From Liquorilactobacillus cacaonum DSM 21116 (lineage in GTDB: Bacteria; Bacillota; Bacilli; Lactobacillales; Lactobacillaceae), in contig NZ_AYZE01000016.1 in assembly GCF_001436735.1 (NCBI RefSeq), positions 1 through 64,000 on the forward strand: 64,000 bases of DNA, written 5' to 3'. The notes under the pieces are model-generated. The model searched no databases, was not told the origin of the DNA, and saw only the letters and a list, made by a program, of their open reading frames with translations. The position numbers were made by a program, and so were the translations under genes. How positions within the stretch are numbered: position 1 is the stretch's first letter; each line of letters starts with the position of its first letter. Shown piece by piece: positions 10,901-20,461 of the stretch.

Positions 10901-11584
10901 ACCAAGGAAGTAACTGTTAAGGGTGAAACTGATACAAGAACCTATAGTCTTCCATTTACTTCAGTACTAAAAGTATCTGAGGGAGATCAAATTCATCGTG
11001 GTGATGCATTGACTGTTGGTTCAATCGATCCTAAACAATTGATTCAGGTTCGTGATGTATTATCAACGGAAAATTATATTTTACGAGAAGTTCAAAAAGT
11101 TTATCGTATGCAAGGTGTAGAAATTTCGGATAAACATATTGAAGTTATGTCTCGTCAGATGTTACGCAAGATTAGAGTAATGGATCCTGGGGATACTGAC
11201 TTGTTGCCAGGGACTTTAATGGATATTTTTGATTTTAAAGACCAAAACTTTAAGACTCTTGTTAAAGGTGGAATTCCAGCAACTGCTAGACCCGTCTTGC
11301 TTGGGATAACAAAAGCATCTCTTGAAACTAATAGTTTCTTGTCAGCTGCTTCTTTCCAAGAAACAACTCGTGTTTTAACTGACGCAGCAATTCGTGGTAA
11401 GAATGATCCACTTATTGGATTGAAGGAAAATGTTATTATTGGAAAGATTATTCCAGCTGGGACAGGAATGCCTGATTACCGTGGAATTAAGCCTAAAGAA
11501 GTAGGCGCTGTTTCTGAAAATGTTTATTCTATCTCTGACTTAGAGAAAAAGATGAAGGAAGAAGAATCATCTTTGAATAATTAA
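7931..11584 (+). CDS. rpoC: RNA polymerase beta' subunit
   Basis: This is the catalytic large subunit of RNA polymerase. The 1217-residue protein contains the N-terminal zinc ribbon with cysteines 60, 62, 75 and 78. The catalytic NADFDGDQ motif at 447-454 has three aspartates that bind the active-site Mg2+. The second zinc site ([13 protein letters not shown]) and the [16 protein letters not shown] bridge/trigger-loop region lie in the C-terminal half. It starts with TTG after AAGGAGGTCGG and is co-transcribed with rpoB. A 17-bp perfect hairpin with a T tail follows the stop. Confidence 0.97.
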   Translation: MIDVNKFDSMQIGLASSDKIRSWSYGEVKKPETINYRTLKPEKDGLFDERIFGPTKDWECACGKYKRIRYKGIVCDRCGVEVTRAKVRRERMGHIELAAPVTHIWYFKGIPSRMGLVLDMSPRALEEVIYFASYVVTEPGNTPLEKKQLLTEREFREKREQYGQEFKAGMGAEAIRTLLQDVDLEKECAELKEELKEATGQKRTRAVRRLDILEAFLQSGNEPGWMVMDAIPVIPPDLRPMVQLEGGRFATSDLNDLYRRVINRNNRLKRLLDLNAPGIIVQNEKRMLQEAVDALIDNGRRGRPVTGPGNRPLKSLSHMLKGKQGRFRQNLLGKRVDYSGRSVIDVGPKLKMNQMGIPHEMALELFKPFMMKELVQREMASNIKNAKRKIDRGDEDIWDVLEEVIKEHPVLLNRAPTLHRLGIQAFEPTLVNGKAMRLHPLACEAYNADFDGDQMAIHVPLSAEAQAEARLLMLAAHHILAPKDGKPIVTPSQDMVIGNYYMTVEEAGREGEGMVFKDVNEARMAYLNNYVHLHTRIGLQTTSLVKAGKPFSDWQKERVMVTTVGKAIFNEILPPEFPYLNEPSEENLMGATPDKFFIEPGADIHQYLADHELVLPFKAGFLSDIVAEVYKKFKVTETSKLLDRMKDTGYYESTKSGLTVGISDVTDLKEKPEIIDNAHKEVANVAKQFRRGLITEDERYERVIAIWNNAKDQIQEKLIQNMNPKNPIQMMSDSGARGNISNFTQLAGMRGLMAAPNGKTMELPIIANFREGLSVMEMFISTHGARKGMTDTALKTADSGYLTRRLVDVAQDVIIREKDCGTDRGLDVTAIREGNELIEPLYDRILGRYTMKEVKNPKTGKIIVPANVMMNEDISAEIINAGVEMVTIRSAFTCNTRHGVCEHCYGRNMATGDEVEVGEAVGTVAAQSIGEPGTQLTMRTFHTGGVAGDDITQGLPRVQEIFEARNPKGRAEITEVTGVIETIEENPAERTKEVTVKGETDTRTYSLPFTSVLKVSEGDQIHRGDALTVGSIDPKQLIQVRDVLSTENYILREVQKVYRMQGVEISDKHIEVMSRQMLRKIRVMDPGDTDLLPGTLMDIFDFKDQNFKTLVKGGIPATARPVLLGITKASLETNSFLSAASFQETTRVLTDAAIRGKNDPLIGLKENVIIGKIIPAGTGMPDYRGIKPKEVGAVSENVYSISDLEKKMKEEESSLNN

Positions 11585-11633
11585 GCACGATTTAACAATA
11601 ATGAACTTATGTTTTAAAAAGTATCAATAATTA

Positions 11634-11683
11634 AAAAATTTCTGATATTATATGATGAAAATCAATTAATATCAGAAATTTTT
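11634..11683 (+). terminator. Terminator after rpoC, perfect 17-bp stem
   Basis: Arms AAAAATTTCTGATATTA (11634-11650) and TAATATCAGAAATTTTT (11667-11683) are perfectly complementary with a 16-nt loop. The A-rich and T-rich ends could make it work in both directions. Confidence 0.85.
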
Positions 11684-11782
11684 ATTTTACACTGAAATGA
11701 ACAATGAGAATGTGAAATAAGTTGAAAAAATGGAATTAAACAGAGGATTTTAACTTATGGAACTCAGTTATACGAAACACAG

Positions 11783-11824
11783 TGAGGTCGGGTCAAAATT
11801 AACTTTTGGCACGGCCTTTTATTA
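11783..11824 (+). terminator. Second terminator-like hairpin downstream of rpoC
   Basis: Arms AGGTCGGGTCAAAA and TTTTGGCACGGCCT pair with one mismatch and are followed by TTTTATTATTTT. It shares the GGTCAAAA...TTTTG core with other terminators in this window. Between 11585 and 11915 no gene is supported. Confidence 0.65.
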
Positions 11825-11915
11825 TTTTACGAGTAAACAAGATTATAATTTGAGATTTTCAAATTAATACTATGGAAAAAGTTTAAAGAGTGCAATTTAT
11901 TTAAGACATAAGTTT

Positions 11916-12605
11916 TTATAAATTGGTTAATAAAAAAACAATAATAAAAGCGGAAGATTGAAATGGTAAGAAGGGTATTTTTCTCTTTTTTGTAATCAAA
12001 AAAGAAATAATTCCGAGTATTGAAGAAAGTAACAAAATCCAAAGCATATACTTATATCCCATGACAAAATAAATACTAGTTGTATAAATGATATCAGCGA
12101 AACCAAATTTTTTTTTGAGAAAAAAAATAGTGAGAATACTTAATAATAGGCAAAATTGTGTGAAAAATGGAAAAGTAAAATGAAACTGCACTAAATAAAT
12201 AAGTGAGAAAAAAATAAATCCTAAGAATAAACAATTGCTTGAAACTGCATATAACTTATAATCCTGAAGTGTAAGGCAAAAGCTCCACATAATAAATAGA
12301 AATAAAATAATACAATTATAAAGAGGATAGTTAAGATAACAGTATAAGATTGCTAATCCGCTTAGAATCTCAAAGATAGTACTTAGAGGGGAAATTTTTG
12401 AATTACAAAAATAGCAATGGCCTTTTTGTAGAAGAAATCCCCAGATAGGAATTAATTGAATAATTGTGAGTGCATGATGACAATTATCACAAAATGATCT
12501 TTTTTCAAATTGTGATATACTGTTAATAAAGCGCCAGCTGTAGCAAACTACGAAGGAACCAATAATTGTTCCAAGTGAAAAAACTAATATCAATATAAAG
12601 TACAA
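11916..12605 (-). CDS. comC: Prepilin peptidase / N-methyltransferase (ComC type, A24 family)
   Basis: This is an integral membrane aspartic protease that cleaves the leader of type IV-like prepilins and methylates the new N terminus. In this group it serves the competence pseudopilus. The 229-residue protein has the hydrophobic N-terminal GSFV-to-Arg segment and two CxxC pairs (Cys39/42 and Cys64/67) of the cytoplasmic loop. The two catalytic aspartates are D115 (QDYK) and D171 (FADI). Many transmembrane helices follow. It starts with TTG after AAAGGTAGGTG, and an in-frame stop lies just upstream. It stands alone between rpoC and rpsL on the opposite strand and is more AT-rich than its neighbours. 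No other pilus or competence gene is nearby. Confidence 0.88.
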   Translation of the reverse strand: MYFILILVFSLGTIIGSFVVCYSWRFINSISQFEKRSFCDNCHHALTIIQLIPIWGFLLQKGHCYFCNSKISPLSTIFEILSGLAILYCYLNYPLYNCIILFLFIMWSFCLTLQDYKLYAVSSNCLFLGFIFFSLIYLVQFHFTFPFFTQFCLLLSILTIFFLKKKFGFADIIYTTSIYFVMGYKYMLWILLLSSILGIISFLITKKRKIPFLPFQSSAFIIVFLLTNL

Positions 12606-12665
12606 GATCTACACCTACCTTTCTTTTTTATAAATACGCAAAATACGTGAAATTAAAAAAATATA

Positions 12666-12695
12666 TTGACGGAACACTTGGTAGGGTGTTAATAT
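12666..12695 (+). promoter_or_regulatory. rpsL (str operon) promoter
   Basis: TTGACG (12666-12671) is separated by 18 bp from TAATAT (12690-12695). About 165 nt of leader follow before rpsL. Confidence 0.75.
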
Positions 12696-12714
12696 GTTAA
12701 AGGTGCTTTATGTA

Positions 12715-12800
12715 GACAGTTTCTCTCGCAATGAGACATGCTGACTGTGTTGCGTTAGCATACAGATGTTTCATCTGGGTCTTTTTATTTTTTTGCAAAA
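12715..12800 (+). promoter_or_regulatory. Structured rpsL leader with attenuator-like hairpin
   Basis: Successive hairpins are TCTC/GAGA, ATGCT/AGCAT and CAGATG-TTT-CATCTG (12763-12777). The last is followed by GGTC and a long T-rich run, so it looks like an attenuator. The rpsL Shine-Dalgarno AGGAGG lies further down. Confidence 0.55.
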
Positions 12801-12861
12801 TAATGAACCACCTGGATGTGTGTACTTAGAAAATGTAAATTTAGGAAGGAGGAAGCTTTAG

Positions 12862-13275
12862 ATGCCAACAATTAATCAATTAATTCGTAAAGGTCGTAAG
12901 TCTAAAGGTTCAAAATCTGATTCCCCAGCTTTAAACTTTGGGTATAACAGTTATAAGAAAGTTCAAACAAACAATCCTGCTCCTCAAAAACGTGGGGTTG
13001 CTACTCGTGTTGGTACAATGACACCTAAAAAGCCTAACTCAGCTTTGCGTAAATATGCACGTGTTCGTTTATCCAACTTGATTGAAGTTACAGCGTACAT
13101 TCCAGGTATCGGTCATAACTTACAAGAACATAGTGTTGTTTTGATTCGTGGAGGTCGTGTAAAGGATCTTCCTGGTGTTCGTTACCATATCGTTCGTGGT
13201 GCTTTAGATACAGCCGGCGTTGCTGACCGTAAACAAAGTCGTTCGAAGTATGGTACTAAGAGACCTAAGAAATAA
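12862..13275 (+). CDS. rpsL: 30S ribosomal protein S12
   Basis: S12 sits at the decoding centre of the 30S subunit and controls accuracy; it is the classical streptomycin target. The 137-residue product contains [16 protein letters not shown], including the lysine and proline positions where streptomycin-resistance changes occur. [20 protein letters not shown] and the basic C terminus follow. The ATG lies after GGAAGGAGGAAG. It is the first gene of the str operon, 29 bp before rpsG. Confidence 0.98.
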   Translation: MPTINQLIRKGRKSKGSKSDSPALNFGYNSYKKVQTNNPAPQKRGVATRVGTMTPKKPNSALRKYARVRLSNLIEVTAYIPGIGHNLQEHSVVLIRGGRVKDLPGVRYHIVRGALDTAGVADRKQSRSKYGTKRPKK

Positions 13276-13304
13276 TAATAGATTGGTTTAAGGAGGTTAT
13301 TTAG

Positions 13305-13775
13305 ATGCCAAGAAAAGGTGCTGTTACAAAGCGTGAAGTATTTCCAGACCCAATTTATAAATCTAAATTGGTTACTCGCTTAATCAACCGTTTGATGGTC
13401 GATGGAAAGCGCGGAACTGCTTCAAGAATTTTATACGAAGCTTTTGATTTAATTAAAGAACAAACAGGTAATGAACCATTAGAAGTATTTGAAGAGGCAA
13501 TGAAGAATATCATGCCAGTACTTGAAGTTAAGGCTCGCCGTGTCGGTGGATCAAACTACCAAGTGCCTATCGAAGTTCGTCCTGATCGCCGTACAACGTT
13601 AGGATTAAGATGGTTAGTAAATTACTCACGTTTACGTGGGGAACATACGATGCCTGAGCGTTTAGCTAAAGAAATCGTTGATGCTGCTAATAATACTGGT
13701 GCATCTGTTAAAAAACGTGAAGATACACATAAGATGGCTGATGCGAACCGTGCATTTGCACATTATCGCTGGTAA
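13305..13775 (+). CDS. rpsG: 30S ribosomal protein S7
   Basis: S7 is a primary binding protein that nucleates assembly of the 30S head and lines the E site. The 156-residue protein begins [12 protein letters not shown] and has the conserved [19 protein letters not shown] loop and the C-terminal [15 protein letters not shown]. The length is standard. The ATG follows AAGGAGG. A strong hairpin with a T tail follows directly, so fusA expression may depend on read-through or on a separate promoter. Confidence 0.98.
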   Translation: MPRKGAVTKREVFPDPIYKSKLVTRLINRLMVDGKRGTASRILYEAFDLIKEQTGNEPLEVFEEAMKNIMPVLEVKARRVGGSNYQVPIEVRPDRRTTLGLRWLVNYSRLRGEHTMPERLAKEIVDAANNTGASVKKREDTHKMADANRAFAHYRW

Positions 13776-13785
13776 TTTTTTTAGG

Positions 13786-13830
13786 ATGGCTATTATATGA
13801 TTTCGGAAATCTTATAGTAGTCATTTTTTT
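13786..13830 (+). terminator. Terminator between rpsG and fusA
   Basis: An 18-pair stem, with one mismatch, starts with ATGGCTATT and closes with AGTAGTCAT around the loop CGG. A seven-T run follows. It is within the str operon, so it may reduce rather than stop transcription into fusA. Confidence 0.8.
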
Positions 13831-13885
13831 GAAGTTGCATAATATGTTTTAAATCTTAATAGATTTGGAAGGAGAAAATTCTCAA

Positions 13886-15979
13886 ATGGCTAACAAACGT
13901 GAATTTCCACTAGAAAAAACGCGTAATATCGGAATTGTTGCTCATATCGATGCTGGTAAGACAACTACGACAGAACGTATCTTGTATTATACTGGTAAAA
14001 TCCATAAGATTGGTGAAACTCATGAAGGGGCTTCACAAATGGACTGGATGGAACAAGAACAAGAACGTGGGATTACAATCACATCTGCTGCTACTACGGC
14101 TCAATGGAAAGATCATCGTATTAACATCATTGATACACCAGGACACGTTGATTTTACTGTTGAAGTAGAACGTTCACTCCGCGTGTTAGATGGAGCTGTT
14201 GTAGTACTTGATGCACAATCTGGTGTAGAACCACAAACTGAAAATGTTTGGCGCCAAGCAACAACCTATGCGGTTCCTCGTATTGTTTTTGCTAATAAGA
14301 TGGACAAAATCGGTGCTAACTTTGATTATTCTGTAAGTACAATCAAAGACCGTCTTCAAGCAAATGCAGTTGCAATTCAAATGCCTATTGGTGCAGAAGA
14401 TGAGTTCGAAGGTGTTATCGATTTAATTGAAATGAAGGCTGATATCTACGATGAAGATGAGCTTGGTTCAAAGTGGGATACGGTTGATATTCCGGATGAC
14501 TATAAAGAAGAAGCTCAAAACCGTAGAGATGCAATGATTGAGGCAATCGCTGACGTTGATGAAGATGTTATGGAAAAATATCTTGAAGGTGAAGAGATTT
14601 CTAAAGAAGAATTAAAAGCAGCTATTCGTCGTGCAACATTGAATTTGGAATTGTTCCCAGTTTTAGCTGGTTCAGCTTTCAAAAACAAGGGTGTTCAAAT
14701 GATGTTAGATGCGGTTAATGATTATTTACCATCACCACTCGATGTTAAACCTTATAAAGCTACGGATCCAGAAACTGATGAAGAAATTGAATTGGTTGCA
14801 GGAGATGACAAACCTTTTGCTGGTTTAGCATTTAAGATTGCTACCGATCCATTTGTTGGTCGTTTAACATTCTTCCGTGTCTATGCTGGGACACTTGAAG
14901 CTGGTTCTTATGTATTGAATGCAACAAAAGATAAGCGCGAACGTGTTGGTCGTCTTTTGCAAATGCACTCAAATCACCGTACAGAAATTGCAGAAGTATT
15001 TTCAGGAGACATTGCGGCTGCTATTGGTTTGAAAGATACAACTACTGGAGATTCATTAACGGATATTAAGCATCCATTAATTCTTGAATCAATGGAATTC
15101 CCTGATCCAGTTATTCAAGTTTCAATTGAACCAAATACAAAGGCTGATCAAGACAAGATGGATGTTGCCTTACAAAAACTAGCAGAAGAAGATCCTACTT
15201 TTAAAGCTGAAACAAACCCTGAAACTGGTGAAACATTGATTGCTGGGATGGGTGAACTTCATTTGGATATCATCGTTGATCGTATGAGACGTGAATTCAA
15301 AGTTGAAGCCAAAGTTGGTGCTCCTCAAGTGGCTTACCGTGAAACATTTACAAAACAAGTTTCTGCCCAAGGTAAATTTGTTCGTCAATCTGGTGGTAAA
15401 GGTCAATATGGTGATGTTTGGGTTGAATTTACACCAAATGAAGAAGGCAAGGGCTTTGAATTTGAAAATGCAATTGTTGGTGGTGTAGTTCCACGTGAAT
15501 ATATTCCTTCAGTTGAACAAGGATTACGTGAATCAATGCAAAATGGTGTTCTTGCAGGCTATCCTTTGATTGATGTTAAGGCTAAGTTATATGATGGAAG
15601 TTACCATGATGTCGATTCTAGTGAAGCTGCATTTAAGGTTGCTGCATCATTGGCATTACGTAATGCCTCTAAGAATGCAGGCGCTGCAATACTTGAACCA
15701 ATTATGCGTGTTGAAATCGTTGCCCCAGAAGATTATTTAGGTGATGTTATGGGACATGTTAATGCTCGTCGTGGACGTGTTGAAGGAATGGAAGCTCGTG
15801 GAAATGCACAAGTTGTTAAGGCATTTGTACCGCTTGCTGAAATGTTTGGATATGCAACTACATTACGTTCTGCAACACAGGGCCGTGGAACATTTACAAT
15901 GACAATGGATCATTACGAACCAGTTCCAAAGACTATTCAAGAAGAAATTATTAAGAAAAATGGCGGAAACGCTGAATAA
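13886..15979 (+). CDS. fusA: Elongation factor G
   Basis: EF-G is the GTPase that drives ribosome translocation and, with RRF, recycling. The 697-residue protein starts [20 protein letters not shown]. It contains the P-loop [11 protein letters not shown], switch [10 protein letters not shown] and NKMD for guanine recognition. Domains II-V follow, with the conserved [15 protein letters not shown] in domain IV. The start ATG at 13886 is 11 nt after GGAAGGAG. An upstream in-frame start at 13865 would place the Shine-Dalgarno inside the gene. The tuf gene does not follow, unlike the classical str operon. Confidence 0.98.
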   Translation: MANKREFPLEKTRNIGIVAHIDAGKTTTTERILYYTGKIHKIGETHEGASQMDWMEQEQERGITITSAATTAQWKDHRINIIDTPGHVDFTVEVERSLRVLDGAVVVLDAQSGVEPQTENVWRQATTYAVPRIVFANKMDKIGANFDYSVSTIKDRLQANAVAIQMPIGAEDEFEGVIDLIEMKADIYDEDELGSKWDTVDIPDDYKEEAQNRRDAMIEAIADVDEDVMEKYLEGEEISKEELKAAIRRATLNLELFPVLAGSAFKNKGVQMMLDAVNDYLPSPLDVKPYKATDPETDEEIELVAGDDKPFAGLAFKIATDPFVGRLTFFRVYAGTLEAGSYVLNATKDKRERVGRLLQMHSNHRTEIAEVFSGDIAAAIGLKDTTTGDSLTDIKHPLILESMEFPDPVIQVSIEPNTKADQDKMDVALQKLAEEDPTFKAETNPETGETLIAGMGELHLDIIVDRMRREFKVEAKVGAPQVAYRETFTKQVSAQGKFVRQSGGKGQYGDVWVEFTPNEEGKGFEFENAIVGGVVPREYIPSVEQGLRESMQNGVLAGYPLIDVKAKLYDGSYHDVDSSEAAFKVAASLALRNASKNAGAAILEPIMRVEIVAPEDYLGDVMGHVNARRGRVEGMEARGNAQVVKAFVPLAEMFGYATTLRSATQGRGTFTMTMDHYEPVPKTIQEEIIKKNGGNAE

Positions 15980-15996
15980 TTAAATTAGTTAAAAAA

Positions 15997-16040
15997 TAAG
16001 AAGGTGTAGTCAATTAGTTTTGACCTAACCTTCTTTTTTT
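15997..16040 (+). terminator. Terminator after fusA
   Basis: The stem AAGAAGGT...ACCTTCTT encloses an inner TAGTCAA/TTTGACCTA pairing and ends in a T run. From 16041 to 16155 nothing else was seen. Confidence 0.85.
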
Positions 16041-16155
16041 ATTACTATATGTGCTTATTAAGTTAAATATTATCGAATACTCAACGTTAAAACGTGAGGC
16101 TATATTTTGATAATTAATATTACCAAGGGCAATCATTATTTAGATAATTTGAAAA

Positions 16156-16710
16156 TTAGTTCTCTATTATAGTTGCTCCTAAACTATTTTTAAAATGGTT
16201 TAATGCCCATTCGTGACCAATTTGGTTGAAACTTGCAACAGCATTTTTGGGAATTGTAATATCAAAATTTTTATTGTAGGCATCTATAGCAGTATGAAGT
16301 ACACAAATATCTGTACATACGCCAGCCAAATAAAGTTCTTCAACAAAGTGTGTACGCAAAAAATTTTCAAGGTTTGTGTTAACAAAAGCAGAATATCTAT
16401 TTTTGTCATAAAAGTATACGTGATTTGAATTTTTGTGTGCAGAAAACCAGGAACCTACATCACCATAAAGCTCGCGTCCCCAAGTATGTGCAAGATTATG
16501 TGGTGGAAAGAGTTTAGTTTCCGGGTGGAAGGGGTCGTTTTTAACATGAAGATCAGTTGGAAAAACAATATAATCTTGATTAGTCAAAAATTCTTCGGCT
16601 AAATGTGTAATAGCATGATCAATTGCTTGTCCTGGCTTCCCACATGTTAAAGTACCATTGTTAGCAACGAAGTCGTTGGTATAGTCAATAATTAAAAGAG
16701 CTTTATTCAT
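16156..16710 (-). CDS. pncA: Nicotinamidase (isochorismatase-like cysteine hydrolase)
   Basis: It hydrolyses nicotinamide to nicotinic acid and ammonia in NAD salvage. The 184-residue protein has the catalytic set of the family: Asp in IDYTNDF near the N terminus, Lys in YDKNRYSAF, and the nucleophilic Cys in GVCTDICVLHTA. Metal-ligand positions (DLH, HPET, LFPPH) are present. The whole sequence strongly resembles Bacillus PncA (YueJ), including LTCGKPGQ and AVASFNQIGHEWAL. The start is ATG at 16710 after AAGGAGGTTCC; a longer frame upstream lacks such a site. It is divergent from the S10 operon and has its own promoter. Confidence 0.9.
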   Translation of the reverse strand: MNKALLIIDYTNDFVANNGTLTCGKPGQAIDHAITHLAEEFLTNQDYIVFPTDLHVKNDPFHPETKLFPPHNLAHTWGRELYGDVGSWFSAHKNSNHVYFYDKNRYSAFVNTNLENFLRTHFVEELYLAGVCTDICVLHTAIDAYNKNFDITIPKNAVASFNQIGHEWALNHFKNSLGATIIEN

Positions 16711-16730
16711 AGATGGAACCTCCTTATTGT

Positions 16731-16759
16731 TATATATAGTGAGAATAAGCATTTTGCAA
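16731..16759 (-). promoter_or_regulatory. pncA promoter
   Basis: On the minus strand, TTGCAA (16759-16754) is 17 bp from TATATA (16736-16731). It ends about 20 nt before the pncA start. Confidence 0.65.
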
Positions 16760-16789
16760 AAAAAAAGCAAATTAAATTTAATAAAAAGC

Positions 16790-16818
16790 TTGCTTTGCAA
16801 ATGCAATCAAGGTATTAT
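16790..16818 (+). promoter_or_regulatory. Promoter of the S10 ribosomal operon
   Basis: TTGCTT (16790-16795) and TATTAT (16813-16818) are 17 bp apart. They lie back to back with the pncA promoter. Confidence 0.75.
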
Positions 16819-16824
16819 AGATAA

Positions 16825-16965
16825 GTACTTGTCCAAGGGATGAGTGCGCGCATTAAAAAGAAGTATGAGCTTTGATGTTGAAGGTTGCGACACACCCGGG
16901 AGCTTTGCCATGGGGTGGTTGGGAATTTCGACGGAGCTAGTCTTGTTTTTAAAATAGACGAAGGA
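16825..16965 (+). promoter_or_regulatory. Long structured leader of the S10 operon
   Basis: About 150 nt of leader is less AT-rich than the flanks and holds inverted repeats such as CACCC/GGGTG across the segment 16891-16918. The length and structure suggest control by a ribosomal protein, but no known leader family was matched by eye. Confidence 0.45.
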
Positions 16966-16974
16966 GGGAACACA

Positions 16975-17283
16975 ATGGCAAAACAAAAAATTCGTATCCG
17001 TCTTAAGGCATACGAGCATCGCATTTTAGATCAGTCTGCTGACAAAATTGTTGAAACAGCAAAAAGAACTGGTGCAACAATTGCAGGTCCTATTCCGTTA
17101 CCAACAGAACGTACTTTATATACGGTTATCCGTTCACCACATAAGTACAAGGACTCACGTGAACAATTCGAAATGCGTACGCATAAGCGTTTGATTGATA
17201 TTGTTAATCCAACACCAAAAACGGTTGATTCATTAATGAAATTAGATTTACCTAGTGGTGTTGATATTGAAATCAAATTATAA
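16975..17283 (+). CDS. rpsJ: 30S ribosomal protein S10 (NusE)
   Basis: S10 is a head protein of the 30S subunit and also works as NusE in transcription antitermination. The 102-residue protein starts [20 protein letters not shown] and has the conserved [19 protein letters not shown] and [15 protein letters not shown] loop. The ATG at 16975 is behind GAAGGAGG. A longer in-frame extension upstream is not supported. It is the first gene of the S10-spc-alpha superoperon, in which all genes run in the same direction with short gaps. Confidence 0.98.
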   Translation: MAKQKIRIRLKAYEHRILDQSADKIVETAKRTGATIAGPIPLPTERTLYTVIRSPHKYKDSREQFEMRTHKRLIDIVNPTPKTVDSLMKLDLPSGVDIEIKL

Positions 17284-17340
17284 TTTGGTAGTGGCTAGTT
17301 TACTAGTATAGAAAAATAAAAAATAATTGGAGGTGTACTC

Positions 17341-17970
17341 ATGACCACTAAAGGAATCTTAGGGAAAAAAGTAGGGATGACACAAGTTTTTACTGATAAT
17401 GGCGAATTAGTTCCAGTAACTGTCGTTGAAGTTAGTGCTAACGTTGTAATGCAAATCAAAACTATTGAAAATGATGGTTACGAAGCTGTTCAATTGGGCT
17501 TTGATGATTTACGTGAAGTGTTATCAAACAAACCTGCTAAAGGTCATGCAGCAAAAGCAAATACTGCTCCTAAGCGCTTCATTCGTGAAATTAAAGATGT
17601 TGAGCTTGGAGATTACAAAGTCGGAGATGAAGTTAAGGTAGATATCTTTGAAACAGGCGACATCGTTAATGTCACAGGTACATCAAAGGGCCATGGCTTC
17701 CAAGGTAATATCAAACGATGGGGACAATCCCGTGGACCAATGGCTCACGGTTCTCGTTACCATCGTCGTCCCGGTTCAATGGGAGCGGTTATTAACCGAG
17801 TGTTCAAAGGTAAGTTGCTTCCTGGACGTATGGGTGGCGATCGCGTTACAATCAAGAACCTTGAAATCGTTAAAGCAGATGTAGAAAATAGTGTATTATT
17901 AATCAAAGGTAACGTACCAGGTGCTAACAAATCATTAGTTACAATTATTGGTACAGTTAACGGAAAATAA
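17341..17970 (+). CDS. rplC: 50S ribosomal protein L3
   Basis: L3 is an early-assembly 50S protein with a long extension that reaches the peptidyl transferase centre. The 209-residue product begins [20 protein letters not shown] and contains the diagnostic [20 protein letters not shown] and RRPGSMGA loop. The ATG follows TTGGAGGTG. It lies 57 bp after rpsJ and 23 bp before rplD. Confidence 0.98.
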   Translation: MTTKGILGKKVGMTQVFTDNGELVPVTVVEVSANVVMQIKTIENDGYEAVQLGFDDLREVLSNKPAKGHAAKANTAPKRFIREIKDVELGDYKVGDEVKVDIFETGDIVNVTGTSKGHGFQGNIKRWGQSRGPMAHGSRYHRRPGSMGAVINRVFKGKLLPGRMGGDRVTIKNLEIVKADVENSVLLIKGNVPGANKSLVTIIGTVNGK

Positions 17971-17993
17971 TTCGAGGAAGGGAGGACAATTAA

Positions 17994-18617
17994 ATGCCAA
18001 AAGTTACATTATTCAAACAAGATGGTAGCAAAAATGGGGAAGTTGAATTAAACGAAAGCATTTTTGGTATCGAACCAAATAATAATGTCGTCTTTGATGC
18101 TGTAATTATGCAACGTGCATCATTACGCCAAGGAACGCATGCTGTAAAAAACAGAAGTGCTGTTTCTGGTGGTGGTAAGAAACCATGGCGTCAAAAGGGA
18201 ACAGGTCGTGCCCGTCAAGGCTCGATTCGTTCACCACAATGGGTTGGTGGTGGAACAGTCTTTGGACCAACACCACGCTCATATAGCTATAAACTTCCAA
18301 AGAAAGTTCGTCGTTTAGCAATCAAGTCAGTACTTTCACAAAAGGTATTGGACGAGAGTTTATTGGTTGTTGATACTTTAAGTTTTGAACAACCAAAAAC
18401 AAAGGCTTTCGCAGAAGTTTTGAATGGTTTAGATGTTAAGACAAAAGTTTTAGTAGTTCTTGAAGATGGCAATGACTTGGCTGCTCTTTCAGCACGTAAT
18501 TTACCAAATGTTACTGTTGTTAGTGCAAAAGGTGTTAACGTCTTAGATGTTGTTAACAACGACAAGTTGGTCATGACTCAAGAGGCTCTTTCTCAAGTAG
18601 AGGAGGTTCTTGCATAA
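17994..18617 (+). CDS. rplD: 50S ribosomal protein L4
   Basis: L4 lines the peptide exit tunnel together with L22. In some bacteria it represses its own operon by binding the leader. The 207-residue product has the tunnel loop region [20 protein letters not shown] and [20 protein letters not shown]. Start ATG after GAAGGGAGG. The stop codon lies one base before the rplW start, so the two genes are translationally tight. Confidence 0.98.
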   Translation: MPKVTLFKQDGSKNGEVELNESIFGIEPNNNVVFDAVIMQRASLRQGTHAVKNRSAVSGGGKKPWRQKGTGRARQGSIRSPQWVGGGTVFGPTPRSYSYKLPKKVRRLAIKSVLSQKVLDESLLVVDTLSFEQPKTKAFAEVLNGLDVKTKVLVVLEDGNDLAALSARNLPNVTVVSAKGVNVLDVVNNDKLVMTQEALSQVEEVLA

Positions 18618-18618
18618 A

Positions 18619-18903
18619 ATGGAAGCACGTAAAGTTATTTTAAAACCAGTTATTACAGAAGCAACAACTGAAAGCTTAGATGCAAAGCGTTATACTTTTG
18701 ATGTAGATACACGCGCAACTAAAATTGAAGTGAAAAAAGCTATCGAAGAAATTTTTGATGTTAAGGTTGTTAAAGTTAATATCATGAATGTTAAGGGTAA
18801 ATTAAAGCGCATGGGTCGCTATGCTGGCTACACAAAGAAACGTAGAAAAGCAATTGTTACTTTAAGCGCAGATTCAAAAGAAATTCAATTATTCGAAAAT
18901 TAA
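18619..18903 (+). CDS. rplW: 50S ribosomal protein L23
   Basis: L23 sits at the tunnel exit and is the docking site for trigger factor and SRP. The 94-residue product begins [20 protein letters not shown] and has the typical RYTFDVD and [17 protein letters not shown] segments. The ATG at 18619 was chosen because lactobacillar L23 normally begins with ME. A TTG at 18610 is closer to the AGGAGG (18601-18606) and cannot be excluded. The Shine-Dalgarno lies inside the end of rplD. Confidence 0.95.
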   Translation: MEARKVILKPVITEATTESLDAKRYTFDVDTRATKIEVKKAIEEIFDVKVVKVNIMNVKGKLKRMGRYAGYTKKRRKAIVTLSADSKEIQLFEN

Positions 18904-18927
18904 AATTTATAATAGGAGGGAATTCAC

Positions 18928-19758
18928 GTGGGGATCAAAAAATTTAAACCAACCTCAAACGGACGTCGTAATATGACAGGTTCAGATTTTTCAGAAATTA
19001 CAAAGACAACTCCTGAAAAATCATTGCTTGAATCACAAAGCAAGACAGCTGGTCGTAATAGTTATGGCCGTATTACAGTTCGTCATCGTGGTGGTGGTCA
19101 CAAACGTCAATATCGTTTAATTGATTTTAAACGTATTAAAGATGATGTACCTGCAACAGTTAAAGCGATTGAATATGATCCAAACCGTTCAGCAAATATT
19201 GCGTTACTTGTTTATGCTGATGGTATAAAGTCATATATCATTGCTCCTAAAGGACTTGAAGTTGGACAAGTTGTTCAATCTGGAAAGGAAGCTGATATCA
19301 AAGTTGGTAACACATTGGCATTGATTGATATTCCTGTTGGTACGGTTATTCATAATATTGAATTAAAGCCTGGCAAGGGTGGACAGTTGGTTCGTTCAGC
19401 TGGAACTTCAGCACAATTACTTGGTAAAGAAGGTAAATACGTTTTAGTTCGTTTAACTTCTGGTGAAGTTCGTATGATTCTTTCAACATGTCGTGCAACG
19501 ATTGGTGCTGTTGGTAATGAACAACATGAACTTATCAAAATTGGTAAAGCTGGTCGATCACGTTGGGCAGGTAAACGTCCTACAGTTCGTGGATCTGTTA
19601 TGAACCCTAACGATCATCCACACGGTGGTGGTGAAGGTAAAGCACCTGTTGGTCGTCCAAGTCCTATGTCACCATGGGGTAAAAAGACCATGGGTTACAA
19701 GACTCGTTCGAAGAAAGCACAATCTGATAAATTTATTGTACGTAAGCGTAACAAGTAA
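18928..19758 (+). CDS. rplB: 50S ribosomal protein L2
   Basis: L2 is a large, conserved 50S protein needed for subunit association and peptidyl transferase activity. The 276-residue protein has [18 protein letters not shown] near residue 55 and the conserved C-terminal [18 protein letters not shown] with the histidine implicated in activity. Length is standard. It starts with GTG after AGGAGGG, 24 bp after rplW. Confidence 0.98.
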   Translation: MGIKKFKPTSNGRRNMTGSDFSEITKTTPEKSLLESQSKTAGRNSYGRITVRHRGGGHKRQYRLIDFKRIKDDVPATVKAIEYDPNRSANIALLVYADGIKSYIIAPKGLEVGQVVQSGKEADIKVGNTLALIDIPVGTVIHNIELKPGKGGQLVRSAGTSAQLLGKEGKYVLVRLTSGEVRMILSTCRATIGAVGNEQHELIKIGKAGRSRWAGKRPTVRGSVMNPNDHPHGGGEGKAPVGRPSPMSPWGKKTMGYKTRSKKAQSDKFIVRKRNK

Positions 19759-19804
19759 TCTAAGGATTGCATAAGGATTAGTTGATCCGAAAGGAGGATT
19801 CACA

Positions 19805-20086
19805 TTGAGTCGTAGTTTGAAAAAAGGACCATTTGCTGATGCTCATTTGATGAAAAAAATTGAAGCACAAGCAGATCAAGAAAAGAAATCAGTAATTAAG
19901 ACATGGTCACGTCGTTCAACAATTTTCCCAAGCTTTATCGGTTATACAATTGCTGTGTACGATGGTCGTAAGCACGTGCCAGTTTATATTCAAGAAGACA
20001 TGGTTGGCCATAAGTTGGGTGAATTCGTACCAACACGTACATTCCGTGGCCATGGTAATGACGATAAAAAAACAGGTGTTAAGTAA
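19805..20086 (+). CDS. rpsS: 30S ribosomal protein S19
   Basis: S19 lies in the 30S head and contacts the A-site region with S13. The 93-residue protein starts [19 protein letters not shown] and has the conserved [20 protein letters not shown] and [17 protein letters not shown]. The start is TTG at 19805 behind AAAGGAGG, a rare start codon that recurs in this operon. Confidence 0.97.
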   Translation: MSRSLKKGPFADAHLMKKIEAQADQEKKSVIKTWSRRSTIFPSFIGYTIAVYDGRKHVPVYIQEDMVGHKLGEFVPTRTFRGHGNDDKKTGVK

Positions 20087-20100
20087 GGGAGGGTAATAAA

Positions 20101-20448
20101 ATGGCTGAACAAGTTACATCAGCAAAGGCAACTGCCAAAACAGTTCGAATCCCTGCACGTAAAGCACGTCTAGTGATCGATCTTATCCGTGGCAAAAGTG
20201 TAGCTGAGGCATTAGGGATCCTAAAGTTCACACCAAGAGCTGGCTCCCCAATCATTGAAAAAGTATTGAAATCAGCAATTGCAAATGCAGAAAACAATTT
20301 TGACTTAGACGTTGAAGATTTGTTCATAAGCGAAGCATTTGTTAACGAAGGACCAACTTTAAAACGTTTCCGTCCTCGTGCAAAAGGTTCTGCTTCACCA
20401 ATCAATAAACGTACTAGTCATGTTACTGTAGTTGTATCTGTAAAATAA
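20101..20448 (+). CDS. rplV: 50S ribosomal protein L22
   Basis: L22 spans the 50S particle and its beta hairpin lines the exit tunnel, where macrolide-resistance changes can occur. The 115-residue product contains [17 protein letters not shown] and the hairpin segment [22 protein letters not shown] after AAGGGAGGG, 14 bp after rpsS. Confidence 0.98.
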   Translation: MAEQVTSAKATAKTVRIPARKARLVIDLIRGKSVAEALGILKFTPRAGSPIIEKVLKSAIANAENNFDLDVEDLFISEAFVNEGPTLKRFRPRAKGSASPINKRTSHVTVVVSVK

Positions 20449-20461
20449 GGAGGGATAATGC

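Noticed and set aside
11757-11867. 36-codon frame after rpoC with AGAGGA upstream
   Set aside because: It runs through the terminator-like hairpin at 11783-11824 and has no recognisable similarity; the translation is probably chance.
13865-13885. Upstream start for fusA
   Set aside because: It would place the GGAAGGAG ribosome binding site inside the coding region; relatives start MANKREF.
16041-16155. Missing tuf gene after fusA
   Set aside because: The region is too short and shows no coding; in lactobacilli tuf is normally elsewhere, so this is not a local deletion.
16885-16974. 30-residue N-terminal extension of S10
   Set aside because: It reads through the structured leader and the ribosome binding site; S10 starts MAKQKIRI.
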